In this document: positions 25,149-33,792 of the stretch, in pieces
Numbering within the stretch: the first letter of the stretch is position 1
Layout of the letters: each line of letters starts with the position of its first letter
Assembly (NCBI GenBank): GCA_903850745.1
Contig: CAINMH010000138.1
Coordinates: forward strand, 1-50,840
Direction: 5' to 3'
DNA length: 50,840 nucleotides
DNA from: an uncultured bacterium
GTDB taxonomy: Bacteria; Actinomycetota; Actinomycetes; S36-B12
Position numbers and translations under genes: made by a program
Notes under the pieces: model-generated
Databases searched by the model: none
What the model saw: only the letters and a program-made list of their open reading frames with translations
Told to the model about the DNA's origin: nothing

Positions 25149-25859
25149 GTGAGCGCAACGGTCGACGTTTCGACTGCTAACGGGGATCCAGTCGTGAGTC
25201 TCGGCGTCCACCTCAAAGAGGCACGGCTACAGGCTGGGCTAGCGTTGCGTGAAGTCGCCCGACAGTTGTCTGTATCACCCTCGTTTGTGTCCCAGATCGA
25301 AAATGGCAAGTCCCAGCCATCTGTAGCGACGCTCTATGCTCTTGCGACTCTCCTAGGTGTGTCTATCGACGCCCTTTTCCAAATACAGTCTGGAACGGCT
25401 GGATTTGCCCCAGGCGATCAGGGGTTAGATGGCGAAACGCCAATAAATCGATCCGATTTTGGGCAGCCAATGGATGCGTGGCAACGCGAAGGAAGCGATG
25501 CCCGCATTGTGGTGGTTCGTCCAATTGATCGGCCCCGGCTGATCATGGATTCCGGGGTGGTGTGGGAGCAACTTGCGTCCAATCGCAGCCGGGACTTGGA
25601 CTTCATGGATATCGAGTACCCGCCGGGGAGCAGTTCCACAAGCGACGGCTCCATGCTTCGGCATGATGGGATGGAATACGGGCTCATCATCAGTGGTGAA
25701 CTCACCGTGACGTATGGCTTTGACACCTACTTGTTGAAGCCGGGCGATTCCGTCTGTTTCGAGCCGCACATTCCACATGTGTTCACCAATAAGGGAACCG
25801 TACCGGCGCGTGGCGTCTGGGTGGTGCGCAATTACGTGAGCGAACGACCCGCTCAGTAA
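25149..25859 (+). CDS. XRE-family regulator with C-terminal cupin domain
   Basis: This 236-residue protein joins an N-terminal XRE helix-turn-helix to a C-terminal cupin. The helix-turn-helix (about 20-75) is GVHLKEARLQAGLALREVARQLSVSPSFVSQIENGKSQPSVATL. The cupin (about 155-225) contains EYGLIISGELTVTYGFDTYLLKPGDSVCFEPHIPHVF. Such proteins usually sense a small metabolite and control adjacent uptake or catabolic genes. Here the transporter lies upstream and the dehydrogenases downstream. The start is GTG with GGGAAGG eight bases before it. A short inverted repeat between this gene and the alcohol dehydrogenase (25900-25913) is a candidate operator. Confidence 0.9.
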   Translation: MSATVDVSTANGDPVVSLGVHLKEARLQAGLALREVARQLSVSPSFVSQIENGKSQPSVATLYALATLLGVSIDALFQIQSGTAGFAPGDQGLDGETPINRSDFGQPMDAWQREGSDARIVVVRPIDRPRLIMDSGVVWEQLASNRSRDLDFMDIEYPPGSSSTSDGSMLRHDGMEYGLIISGELTVTYGFDTYLLKPGDSVCFEPHIPHVFTNKGTVPARGVWVVRNYVSERPAQ

Positions 25860-25899
25860 ATTGCTCCCTAGGTACTTCTCAGCGTGGATCCAGGCCGAT

Positions 25900-25913
25900 A
25901 GAGTGGTCACTCT
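25900..25913. promoter_or_regulatory. Inverted repeat upstream of the zinc alcohol dehydrogenase
   Basis: AGAGTG-GT-CACTCT has perfect 6-bp arms and lies about 33 bases before the alcohol dehydrogenase ATG. An 8-bp palindrome TGGATCCA sits just upstream (25885-25892). It is a candidate operator for the adjacent XRE-cupin regulator. No second copy was found by eye at the transporter promoter. Confidence 0.35.
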
Positions 25914-25945
25914 CACTTAACAGTCGTTTGTGTGATCGGAGTGCC

Positions 25946-26995
25946 ATGAAGGCCGGAGTTCTGCACGCCCCGCATGACCTGCGGATCGAGGATCGTCCCG
26001 AACCAACCTTTGGGGCCGATGACGTGGTCATCCATGTTCGATTCAATGGGCTATGCGGCACCGATGCGACGGAGTACGCAAAGGGACCGATGATGGTGCC
26101 CCTCACTAATAGGCACCCGGGCAGCGGCCATGTTGGACCCACAACTCTCGGGCACGAATTCATCGGTGAGATTGTCGATGCCGGCGCCAATGTTCGATCG
26201 CGAATTGGTGAGCGGGTTGCATGCGGTGCCGGAATCTCTTGTGGCGCATGCAGATGGTGTTCGTCAGGGCGTACAAATTTGTGTGAGCGCTATTACACGC
26301 TTGGGCTTAGCACTCACGGTGGGCTGGCAGAGTTTGTCGCTGCTCCGTCTGGAATCTGCATCCCAATTCCAGACTCGTGTCTTGACAACAACGCCGCGCT
26401 AGCGCAGCCTCTCGCGGTTGGGATCCATAGTGTCCGCCGAGCTCGCGTTGTCGCAGGCGACACAGTCGTTGTGCTTGGGACCGGGGCGATCGGATCATTT
26501 ATCTTGGCGGCGCTCGCTGGTCACAATGGTCCCGTGATCGCGCTTGATATTGATCAGTCGCGGTTGGATACCGCCCGCATTCTTGGAGCAACGCAGACCC
26601 ATCTCATAATCCCAGAAGCGACTTCTGCGGACGTTCGTGATCTGCTCCCAAGTGGTGCACAGATCGTATTCGAGACGGCGGGAGTCATCGGGTCAGCGGA
26701 GCGTGCTTTTGCATTGGCGGCGCGCGGTGGAAGAGTTGTGTTGGTTGGGCTGACCAAAGTGCCGCAACCACTCACGCTGGCCGACCTGGTCTTACGCGAG
26801 GTTGATGTGACGACCACAGTCGCGCATGTATGCGGTACTGACGTTCCAGAGGCAGTCACTCTTCTCGACCGCACGGATCTGGCCTCGATTCTTCCGGTGA
26901 GCGTGATTAGTTTGGATGACGTGGTGCAAAGCGGACTCGAACGTCTGTCGCGCGGCGCGGCGGCGGGCAAGATTCTGGTAGATCCCCGTGGCTAG
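25946..26995 (+). CDS. Zinc-containing alcohol/polyol dehydrogenase (butanediol or sorbitol dehydrogenase-like)
   Basis: The ATG at 25946, preceded by CGGAGTGCC, gives MKAGVLHAPHDLRIED and 349 residues. The catalytic zinc region is present: NGLCGTDATEY and LGHEFIGEIVDAG. The structural zinc lobe reads SCGACRWCSSGRTNLC. The NAD-binding segment is VVVLGTGAIGSFILAALAG. HPGSGHVGPTTLGHE resembles the (R,R)-butanediol dehydrogenase group. It would oxidise a secondary alcohol or polyol. The position after an ABC sugar-type importer and a cupin regulator, and before a 3-hydroxyisobutyrate-dehydrogenase-like gene with which it overlaps by 8 bases, suggests it handles the imported compound. The substrate is not determined. 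Confidence 0.9.
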   Translation: MKAGVLHAPHDLRIEDRPEPTFGADDVVIHVRFNGLCGTDATEYAKGPMMVPLTNRHPGSGHVGPTTLGHEFIGEIVDAGANVRSRIGERVACGAGISCGACRWCSSGRTNLCERYYTLGLSTHGGLAEFVAAPSGICIPIPDSCLDNNAALAQPLAVGIHSVRRARVVAGDTVVVLGTGAIGSFILAALAGHNGPVIALDIDQSRLDTARILGATQTHLIIPEATSADVRDLLPSGAQIVFETAGVIGSAERAFALAARGGRVVLVGLTKVPQPLTLADLVLREVDVTTTVAHVCGTDVPEAVTLLDRTDLASILPVSVISLDDVVQSGLERLSRGAAAGKILVDPRG

Positions 26996-27863
26996 GGTCT
27001 GCGTTCTAGGAATGGGGCGCATGGGTGCAGCCATGACGCGCAAGCTCGTGCAGGCAGGACATGAGGTGACCGTCTGGAACCGGAGTGAAGGCCCGGTGCA
27101 GGCCCTCCAAGCAACTTGCGATGTCGCGGCTTTCGCAACTCCAGCAGAAGCTGTTTTGGGCAATCAATTCGCTATCTCGATGCTCGCCGATGGACCGACA
27201 ACGGAGCGAGTGCTTCTGGATCCTGCGGTACTGGCAGCGCTGGGTGCGGACGCAGTGGTCTGTGACATGGCAACGAGTGGAGTGGAGTCTGCGCGGAGAC
27301 TGAATGCTGTTTTGGACGCTGCACAGATTCGCTTCGTCGACGCCCCGGTATCGGGCAGTGTCCCAACAATCGAGGCTGGGCAATTACTCGTCATGGCGAG
27401 CGGGAGCGCGAGCGGCATCGCCGCCATTGAGCCCGTTTTGCTGGCCTTTGCTAAGCGCGTCATGGCACTGGGTGAGGCGGGTGCTGGACAGGCGATGAAA
27501 CTTGCAGTTAATCTTGTGGTGCATTCGCTCAATGCCGCTGTCAGTGAAGCGCTGGCGCTGGCGTCAGCGGGAGGTGTCGAATTTTCTGATGCGTATGACG
27601 TCTTTCAGGAGAGTGTGATTGCCGCCCCCTTCGTCAATTACAAGCGGGCTGCGTTCCTAGATCAGAGTCTGCCTCCCGCGATGACTCTTGCACTCTCGCG
27701 TAAGGATCTGAGCCTCATCAACGATTACGCGCAATCGATGGGCATTCATGCAGAGGTAGTGGGAGCGGCGCTGGCAGAGGTTTCGCGAGCATGTGAATCA
27801 GGCATTGCAGACCGGGATATGTCTGCCCTTGCGGGATTTCTCTCGAATGGTGCAGCTATCTAG
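26988..27863 (+). CDS. NAD(P)-dependent beta-hydroxyacid dehydrogenase (3-hydroxyisobutyrate dehydrogenase-like)
   Basis: This 291-residue protein has the family layout. The N-terminal Rossmann fold is VCVLGMGRMGAAMTRKLVQAGHEVTVWNRS. The substrate-binding motif is FVDAPVSGSVPTIEAGQLLVMASG (about 115), and the catalytic Lys is in GEAGAGQAMKLAVNLVVHS (about 168). An all-helical C-terminal domain has SRKDLSLINDYAQSMG. Members oxidise 3-hydroxyisobutyrate, tartronate semialdehyde, glycerate-type acids or sulfolactaldehyde-like compounds, so the substrate is open. The GTG start overlaps the alcohol dehydrogenase by 8 bases. It converges on the aldehyde dehydrogenase with only 3 bases between them. 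Confidence 0.9.
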   Translation: MARVCVLGMGRMGAAMTRKLVQAGHEVTVWNRSEGPVQALQATCDVAAFATPAEAVLGNQFAISMLADGPTTERVLLDPAVLAALGADAVVCDMATSGVESARRLNAVLDAAQIRFVDAPVSGSVPTIEAGQLLVMASGSASGIAAIEPVLLAFAKRVMALGEAGAGQAMKLAVNLVVHSLNAAVSEALALASAGGVEFSDAYDVFQESVIAAPFVNYKRAAFLDQSLPPAMTLALSRKDLSLINDYAQSMGIHAEVVGAALAEVSRACESGIADRDMSALAGFLSNGAAI

Positions 27864-27866
27864 GGC

Positions 27867-29297
27867 TTACAGGTCGACAGCGAAGTATTGGGTTTCCAGG
27901 AATTCGTGGATGCCGGCGAAACCACCCTCACGACCCAAACCGGATTCCTTCATGCCTCCGAATGGAGCTGCGGGATCGGATGCAAGCCCTCGGTTGATGG
28001 CCACCATGCCGGACTCCATACGGCGGGCTAAGCGCAGACCCACACCGGCGTCCCTTGCGTAGACGTAGGAGATGAGACCGTAATCGGTGTCATTGGCCAT
28101 ACGCACGCCTTCGTCTTCTGAGCCGAAGACGATGATGGGAGCGACGGGCCCAAAAATCTCATTCCGGGTGAGTACGGACCCCTGTTCAACGCCAGTGATG
28201 ACGTAGGGGGCTATAAACGCACCTTGTTTCGGGATCTCCACAGCCGGGTCAAGCGCGAGGCCCTCGGCACTGGCTTCGTTGAGCAATTCCAGAATTTTGT
28301 CACGTTCACCATCGGACACCATTGCCCCGAGATCGTTCGCCTGATCTAGGCCCGATCCCACCTTCAGGTCAGCGAAGGCGTTGCGTAACTTGTGCGAAAA
28401 ATCAGCCTCGACTGACTCGTGTATGTAGAACCGATTGGCCGCGGTGCACGCAGCGCCGCCATTGCGCATCTTGGCGATCATCGCACCAGCGATAGCGGCA
28501 TCAATATCGGCACCTTCGAACACGATGAACGGTGCATTGCCGCCGAGTTCCATTGAGGACGGCAAGACCCGATCGGCGGTCTGTCGAAGCAGAAGTTTTC
28601 CTACGTAGGTTGAGCCGGTAAATGACAGCGTTGCGACACGGGGATCAGCGAGGATGGCGCTGGACACCATGCCAGTCTCAGTAGTCGGAATCACATTCAC
28701 AACACCGGCGGGAACTCCTGCCCGCTGAAGTACTTCCGCGATCCAGAGCGCCGTCAGTGGTGTTTCGCTGGCTGGCTTGAGAATGCAGGTGCAGCCAGCT
28801 GCGAGCGCGGGTGCAATTTTTCTAGTCGCCATAGCCGCCGGGAAGTTCCACGGCGTGATGAGGAAAGCGACTCCCATTGGGCGGTGATCGGTGACGATCG
28901 TCTTATCGCGACTAGGGGAGTAGCGGAAATCGCCTTCAATGCGCGACGCCTCTTCAGAAAACCATCGGAAAAACTCAGCGGCGTATAACGTCTCGCCCAT
29001 CGCATCGCGCCAGGCTTTGCCATTCTCCAAGACGATCAGTCGCGCACATGTTTCGGCCTCCGCGGTCATGATCTCCCACGCTTTGCGCAGAATCTCAGCG
29101 CGCTGGCGGGCAGGTGTAGTTGCCCAAGTGTGGAATGCATTATGTGCCGCGGTAACTGCATCTAAGCCATCCTGTAGTGAAGCACTACTGATGACTGCCA
29201 GCAGTTCCGATGTCGCAGGATCGGTTACTTCGAGGTGCTTGGTGGAATCAACCCACTCCCCACCGATGAAAAGTTTTGTGGCAGTAGTGACGGTCAT
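27867..29297 (-). CDS. NAD(P)-dependent succinate-semialdehyde-type aldehyde dehydrogenase
   Basis: This 476-residue protein has standard aldehyde dehydrogenase length and resembles GabD. ITPWNFPAAMATRKIAPALAAGCT and LSFTGSTYVGKLL bind NAD(P). Glu250 in MELGGNAPF is the general base, and Cys284 in NGGAACTAANRFYIHESV the nucleophile. The C-terminal AAPFGGMKESGLGREGGFAGI is the GabD-type ending. AAAGGG lies ten bases before the ATG. It follows the M24-fold gene by 37 bases on the same strand, so the two form an operon. It is only distantly similar to the other aldehyde dehydrogenase of this window (12736-14109). Whether the substrate is truly succinate semialdehyde is uncertain. Confidence 0.92.
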   Translation of the reverse strand: MTVTTATKLFIGGEWVDSTKHLEVTDPATSELLAVISSASLQDGLDAVTAAHNAFHTWATTPARQRAEILRKAWEIMTAEAETCARLIVLENGKAWRDAMGETLYAAEFFRWFSEEASRIEGDFRYSPSRDKTIVTDHRPMGVAFLITPWNFPAAMATRKIAPALAAGCTCILKPASETPLTALWIAEVLQRAGVPAGVVNVIPTTETGMVSSAILADPRVATLSFTGSTYVGKLLLRQTADRVLPSSMELGGNAPFIVFEGADIDAAIAGAMIAKMRNGGAACTAANRFYIHESVEADFSHKLRNAFADLKVGSGLDQANDLGAMVSDGERDKILELLNEASAEGLALDPAVEIPKQGAFIAPYVITGVEQGSVLTRNEIFGPVAPIIVFGSEDEGVRMANDTDYGLISYVYARDAGVGLRLARRMESGMVAINRGLASDPAAPFGGMKESGLGREGGFAGIHEFLETQYFAVDL

Positions 29298-29334
29298 AGT
29301 TGTGCGGCCCTTTCGCGTCGGGCTAGGTGCGGAA

Positions 29335-30735
29335 TTACAGTTCGCCGCGGCCAGCGGCAGTGTTCAAATGCGATTGGGAGTCACGAAGCAAAGGAAGGGC
29401 TCCGCCTGTGGTGAAGTAGCGCTTGCCCGCGACCAGAAGCTCTTCGGCGGGGAACTTCGTGATGACTTCACAACCGTCCTTGGTCACGACAAGTTCCTCT
29501 TCGATGCGCGCAGCTCCCCAGCCATCTTTGGCTGGCCAGTAGGTCTCCAGCGCAAAGACCATGCCTTCTTCGAGGACCTCGGGAGCATCGAAACTTGTGT
29601 AACGCGAGAAAATTGGGCGCTCCCAGATGGAGAGTCCAACTCCGTGGCCGTACTGGAGGGCAAAGGCTGCTTCTTCGGATGGGAAGCCAAACTCCTCAGC
29701 AGTCGGCCACAATTCACAGATTTCGGCAGTCGTGGCGCCAGGCTTGACCGCCGCGATCGCGACATCCATGTACTCGCGGCAGATCTTGTAGGCATCACGC
29801 TGCGCCACTGATGCGCTACCGACCGCAAAGGTGCGGTAGTAGCACGTGCGGTAGCCGTTGTAGGAGTGCAGGATGTCGAAGAACGCGGGATCTCCGGGAC
29901 GAAGGATACGATCCGAGAACACATGCGGATGCGGGGAGCAACGCTCACCCGAGATCGCATTGACGCCTTCGACATACTCGGAGCCGAGAGTGTAGAGAGT
30001 GTTTGCCACGAGACCGACGCACTCGTTCTCGCGCACTCCTGGACGCAGGAATTCGTAGAGATTCTCGTAGGCAGCATCCACCATTGAGGCTGCATGCGTC
30101 AGGAGCCCGATTTCGTCGGGCGTCTTTATTTTGCGGGCCTCGAGAAAAGCCTGCTGACCGTCAACAACAGTTAGCCCCATGGCCTGCATAGCTAGTAGGA
30201 CAGGCATTTCGATCACGTCCACGCCAATGGGCTCGTTCTGCAAGCCACGCTCAGCAAGGACCTCATAGATCTTGAGTGCTACGTCTTCAGCGCGCTTTGC
30301 CGAAGGGCCGATGGCTCCGCGCAGGGTCGAGATGCCGGCTCGCGAGCCACCACCTTGGTGCTCTGGGGCAACAGCCCCGTGATGACGCTCGTGGCCGGTC
30401 AGGCCCGCGTCGGTATGTGACGCCGCGTAGTCGGCATCAAGCCACGGAGCCTGGAGCACGTGGTGCTTGGCGGCGGAGCCGAAATCCCAAAGGACCGGCG
30501 CTGCTCCGCGGGGGAGAATCGCGAATCGAATCATCTTGTCCATCGCCCAAGTCCCAATGTGGGTGCCGGTCATATACCGGATATTGGCGAAGTCGAAAGT
30601 GAGCAGGGACCCGAGTTCGGATCCGGCCAATGTGGTGCTGAGTCGGGCCAACCGGTCCCGGCGCAGTTGATCCATGTCAAGGCGGTTCTCCCAGTCAACG
30701 TTCATACTTCCGTACGTTGCCGTCGCGCGCGCCAT
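29335..30735 (-). CDS. M24-fold (creatinase/prolidase-like, DddP-like) protein with altered metal ligands
   Basis: This 466-residue protein has a creatinase-type N-terminal domain (SLLTFDFANIRYMTGTHIG) and a pita-bread M24 domain. Expected ligands are Asp287 (FFDILHSYNGY), His364 (QYGHGVGLSIW), Glu397 (FALETYW) and a Glu in RIEEELVV. The second Asp of the usual GYxSDxTRTF motif is replaced by Cys298 (GYRTCYYRTF). It looks most like the DMSP-lyase/creatinase-like side of M24 rather than methionine aminopeptidase. It lacks the Asp that I recall following HGVGL in DddP, so a DMSP lyase call is not supported. It may hydrolyse a small C-N, C-O or C-S compound whose product is then oxidised by the downstream aldehyde dehydrogenase. 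GCAGGTAG precedes the ATG. Confidence 0.8.
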   Translation of the reverse strand: MARATATYGSMNVDWENRLDMDQLRRDRLARLSTTLAGSELGSLLTFDFANIRYMTGTHIGTWAMDKMIRFAILPRGAAPVLWDFGSAAKHHVLQAPWLDADYAASHTDAGLTGHERHHGAVAPEHQGGGSRAGISTLRGAIGPSAKRAEDVALKIYEVLAERGLQNEPIGVDVIEMPVLLAMQAMGLTVVDGQQAFLEARKIKTPDEIGLLTHAASMVDAAYENLYEFLRPGVRENECVGLVANTLYTLGSEYVEGVNAISGERCSPHPHVFSDRILRPGDPAFFDILHSYNGYRTCYYRTFAVGSASVAQRDAYKICREYMDVAIAAVKPGATTAEICELWPTAEEFGFPSEEAAFALQYGHGVGLSIWERPIFSRYTSFDAPEVLEEGMVFALETYWPAKDGWGAARIEEELVVTKDGCEVITKFPAEELLVAGKRYFTTGGALPLLRDSQSHLNTAAGRGEL

Positions 30736-30837
30736 GTGTCTACCTGCTCCCTCAATCTGCCAACGGCCCCCTCGGCAATCGGATGACTGCGGGAGGCTGC
30801 AATCTGTTCGTTTGCAGTGAACACCGACGGTGGGCAG

Positions 30838-30876
30838 GTGTCAAGATGTTCGTCGGAAAACGTGTCAAAATGTTCG
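30838..30876 (+). repeat. Two 15-bp direct repeats in the M24/coxG divergent promoter
   Basis: GTGTCAAGATGTTCG (30838-30852) and GTGTCAAAATGTTCG (30862-30876) repeat with a 24-bp period and one difference. The second runs on as AAATGTTCGCTA, which recurs exactly upstream of the coxM-like gene. This is a probable regulator-binding site. Confidence 0.65.
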
Positions 30877-30881
30877 CTAGT

Positions 30882-30897
30882 TGTGTCCAAGGACACA
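30882..30897. promoter_or_regulatory. Palindrome TGTGTCC-AA-GGACACA in the M24/coxG promoter
   Basis: This inverted repeat has perfect 7-bp arms with a 2-base centre, directly after the direct repeats and about 80 bases before the coxG start. It could be a second operator. No sequence-similar copy was seen elsewhere in the window. Confidence 0.5.
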
Positions 30898-30978
30898 TCG
30901 CGTTGGGCAGTAATGTGTAGTATAACTGCACAAACTTTGGGGCGCGCCAATCTGGCACCCTCCCGTGGAAGGATGAAG

Positions 30979-31632
30979 ATGGAACTTGAAAACTCGTTCG
31001 TCGTGCCAGCCGATCTAGAGACGGCTTGGGCCACGCTCCTGGACGTCGAGGCCATCACTCCATGTATGCCCGGTGCAACACTCACATCCTTCGAGGGTGA
31101 CCACTTCACCGCAGATGTCAAGGTCAAATTGGGGCCTGTTCTCATGACCTTTGCAGGCGAAGGCGATTTTGAGTCAATAAACGCGGCAGAGCACATTGCT
31201 GTGATTAAGGCCTCGGGTAAGGAAAAAAAGGGCGCCGGCACTGCCTCGGCTCATATCACTGCTCGCCTCGTTGCGGAGACTCCTGACACGACCAGGGCCA
31301 TGATCACCACTGAGCTCCTTGTTACCGGCAAAGCTGCTCAATTTGGCCGTGGCGTCATGGCTGATGTCTCCAAGCACCTCATTTCGCAGTTCGCGGGCAA
31401 TCTGGAGAAGGTCATGATGGCGCGTCAGGGATCTGCCTCCGCGGTTGCCGAGCCGGGCGCTAGCTCGGCCGAGGCTGCCGCAGTCGGCACATCAACCACG
31501 GCTCCCGTGCTCAATAACGAAGCCTTGAACCTTGGCAATGCAGCCCTAAAGCCGGTGTTGAAGCGGCTGATTCCGGCAGCCGTGGTGGTTGTCGCGGCTG
31601 TTGGTGTGATTTGGTGGCTAGTGGCCCGCTAG
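30979..31632 (+). CDS. coxG: CoxG-like SRPBCC protein with C-terminal membrane anchor (copy 1)
   Basis: The ATG at 30979, with GGAAGG six bases upstream, gives MELENSFVVPADLETAWATLLD, which lines up with the start of the second copy at 44487-45104. The 217-residue protein has a CoxG/SRPBCC domain (about 1-150; CMPGATL, VKVKLGPV, TGKAAQFGRGVM). An Ala/Ser-rich linker and a hydrophobic C-terminal segment (LIPAAVVVVAAVGVIWWLV) follow. CoxG of carboxidotrophs helps attach the molybdenum CO dehydrogenase to the membrane. By analogy this protein would dock the hydroxylase encoded just downstream near the respiratory chain. It is first in the coxG-D-E-M-S-L-like run and diverges from the M24 gene. 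Confidence 0.9.
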   Translation: MELENSFVVPADLETAWATLLDVEAITPCMPGATLTSFEGDHFTADVKVKLGPVLMTFAGEGDFESINAAEHIAVIKASGKEKKGAGTASAHITARLVAETPDTTRAMITTELLVTGKAAQFGRGVMADVSKHLISQFAGNLEKVMMARQGSASAVAEPGASSAEAAAVGTSTTAPVLNNEALNLGNAALKPVLKRLIPAAVVVVAAVGVIWWLVAR

Positions 31633-31689
31633 ACGCTTCGAGGTCCAGAAGCAACAATGGGGGGGTAGGCGTTCTTTACGACGGAGAGG

Positions 31690-32583
31690 TTGAGCGAGTT
31701 GGACAATGTGTCATCGCTCGTGCCCAACCCATTGGCGCTCGCGGAGCAGTTGTCCGAGCTCGGCTACGTCACTGACGCGGGTCTTGCAACGGCTCTCTTC
31801 TGCGCCGTACGTCTGCCACAACCTCTGCTGCTCGAAGGAGAGGCAGGTGTGGGGAAAACTCAGGCGGCGAAGGCCCTAGCTGCTCTGCTGAAAGTGCCGC
31901 TCATAAGGTTGCAGTGCTTCGAGGGTATCGATGCGGCTGAAGCTTTGTACGAGTGGAACTATCCGCGTCAACTTCTCGGAATTCGCCTTGCCGAATCCCA
32001 GGGTGGGCTTTCTGAAAACTCCCTCTTCTCCCGTGACTATTTGATCACTCGGCCCATCATGCAGGCACTGGAGCATCCTGGACCCATGCCCGCTGTGCTT
32101 CTTATCGATGAGATCGATCGCGCAGATGAGGAGTTCGAAGCGTTCCTCTTCGAGATGTTGGCAGAATCGACTGTCACAATCCCCGAACTCGGGACGATCC
32201 GTGCACTGGTACCCCCTGTCGTGATCTTGACCTCGAATCGCAGCCGCGATCTGCACGATGCGCTCAAGCGTCGGTGTCTCTACCACTGGATTGACTACCC
32301 GGACCTCGATCGGGCTATTCGCATTGTCCGAATGAGAGTGCCAGAGGCCCCTGAACCCTTGGTTGCGCAGATTGCCGGAGCGGTTGAGCACCTTCGTCTG
32401 CTCCCGTTGCAGAAACCGCCTGGTGTCGCAGAAGCGATCGACTGGGTTCATGCCGCGGAACTCTTGGGATTGAACATTCTCAACGAGAGCACCGCGCAGG
32501 CGACTCTGGGATCAGTCCTTAAGTACCGCGAGGATCAAGAATTAGTACGGACCCCGGGCATGTCCTGGCTGCCGGATGCATGA
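31690..32583 (+). CDS. coxD: MoxR-type AAA+ ATPase, CoxD-like
   Basis: This 297-residue MoxR-family ATPase has Walker A LLEGEAGVGKTQAAKAL (about 51), Walker B AVLLIDEIDRADEEFEAFLFEMLAE (about 137) and sensor 1 VILTSNRSRDLHDALKRR. CoxD-type ATPases, with the VWA protein CoxE, assemble the sulfido-copper or sulfido-molybdenum centre of CO dehydrogenase-type enzymes. Here it probably matures the molybdenum hydroxylase encoded downstream. Start codon choice is uncertain: the TTG at 31690 touches the GGAGAGG ribosome site, and the TTG at 31699 is nine bases from it, giving a slightly shorter protein. It overlaps the VWA gene by 8 bases. Confidence 0.9.
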   Translation: MSELDNVSSLVPNPLALAEQLSELGYVTDAGLATALFCAVRLPQPLLLEGEAGVGKTQAAKALAALLKVPLIRLQCFEGIDAAEALYEWNYPRQLLGIRLAESQGGLSENSLFSRDYLITRPIMQALEHPGPMPAVLLIDEIDRADEEFEAFLFEMLAESTVTIPELGTIRALVPPVVILTSNRSRDLHDALKRRCLYHWIDYPDLDRAIRIVRMRVPEAPEPLVAQIAGAVEHLRLLPLQKPPGVAEAIDWVHAAELLGLNILNESTAQATLGSVLKYREDQELVRTPGMSWLPDA

Positions 32584-33772
32584 GGATGCCTTTGCTGCGA
32601 TCGTGACTGCGTTCGGTCACGAATTGCGTTCGACCGGAGTCCCAGTTTCTCCCGATCGCTGCCAACGATTTGCTCACTCTGTTTCACTGACCCAGACCAC
32701 GGACCGTCAGATTCTCTACTGGCTCGGGCGCGTGACGTTGCTGAGTGATCAGTCACAAATTTCCCGCTATGACGTGACGTTTGAGCGCTTCTTTCGGGAT
32801 GGGCGGGCTGAGTACCTAGAAGAGGACGAGCAACCACAGATGGTGCCCTCGCAGATCCCCGATCCAGATGGGCCAGAAGAGGATGCGCCCGAGCCCGAGG
32901 AGGAGCTCTCCGTCGTGGCAAGCCCGGACGTCGCGGTTCCTACGGCATCTGACGAGGAGGAGCCTGATCAGGACGAAGAGGAAGTAGTGGTTCAGGTCAG
33001 CGAAATGGAACGGCTCATGGACGCGGACTTTGCCCAATGCACCCCGGAGGAACTGGCCCTTATCCGGCAGCTGGTAGATCAGATCAGAATGAATCCACCT
33101 GTAAAGCTGGCGCGGAGGCGCAAGGTGCATCGGCGAGGATCGAGCATTGATATCCGACGAACGCTGCGTCGAGCCCAACGGACTGGCGGAGACCCGGTCT
33201 TACTCGTACGTCGCCGCTCCTCACTTAGGCCGCGTCGAGTCGTGCTGCTCGCCGACGTCTCTGGCTCAATGGAGTCCTATGCGCGTGTGTACCTACACTT
33301 AATGCGAGGAGCTGTTCAGGCACTTGAGGCTGAGGCATTCTCGTTCTCCACCCGCCTGACACGTCTGACGCGGCAGCTGGCAATGGGAACCCCGGATGTG
33401 GCCTATGAGCATGCCCGAGCGGTCGCCAAGGATTGGTCGGGTGGGACCCGCATCGGACAGGCTCTCGAAGATTTCCTTCGCGATTATGGCCGCCGCGGGA
33501 TGGCTCGAGGGTCGATCATCGTGATCGTTTCGGATGGCTGGGAAACCGGTGATCCACAACGAATTATGGTCGCTATGGAGCAACTTGGACGGATGGCGCA
33601 CCGCATCATCTGGGTCAACCCCCGCAAGGCCGTGCCGGGATATTTGCCGATTGTGGCGGGCATGGCAGCGGCACTGCCCTACGTCGACTCCTTCGTCTCG
33701 GGGCACTCGGTAAGGGCCCTCGCGGAGGTAGTGGATTCGATCTCAGGCGCTGCCGCATTCCGGATCAAGTGA
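32576..33772 (+). CDS. coxE: VWA-domain protein, CoxE-like
   Basis: This 398-residue CoxE-family protein has a very acidic middle (about 80-150, e.g. EEPDQDEEE), then a basic patch. A C-terminal von Willebrand A domain carries the MIDAS motif VLLADVSGSMESYARVYLH (about 222). VIVSDGWETGDPQ supplies a further metal-site segment. It pairs with the MoxR-type ATPase, whose gene it overlaps by 8 bases. MoxR-VWA pairs act as maturation chaperones for metalloenzymes. It is followed by a 110-base gap holding the promoter of the hydroxylase structural genes, so maturation and structural genes may be transcribed separately. Confidence 0.9.
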   Translation: MHEDAFAAIVTAFGHELRSTGVPVSPDRCQRFAHSVSLTQTTDRQILYWLGRVTLLSDQSQISRYDVTFERFFRDGRAEYLEEDEQPQMVPSQIPDPDGPEEDAPEPEEELSVVASPDVAVPTASDEEEPDQDEEEVVVQVSEMERLMDADFAQCTPEELALIRQLVDQIRMNPPVKLARRRKVHRRGSSIDIRRTLRRAQRTGGDPVLLVRRRSSLRPRRVVLLADVSGSMESYARVYLHLMRGAVQALEAEAFSFSTRLTRLTRQLAMGTPDVAYEHARAVAKDWSGGTRIGQALEDFLRDYGRRGMARGSIIVIVSDGWETGDPQRIMVAMEQLGRMAHRIIWVNPRKAVPGYLPIVAGMAAALPYVDSFVSGHSVRALAEVVDSISGAAAFRIK

Positions 33773-33792
33773 CTAAGAAAACCCTCCAAGTG

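Noticed and set aside
29335-30735. DMSP lyase DddP
   Set aside because: The fold and HGVGL motif agree, but the Asp residues that I recall as metal ligand and catalytic base in DddP are Cys and Ile here.
30838-30876. Start of a CRISPR array
   Set aside because: There are only two 15-bp copies with a 9-bp gap, in a promoter region, and no cas genes. The pattern is that of regulator sites.
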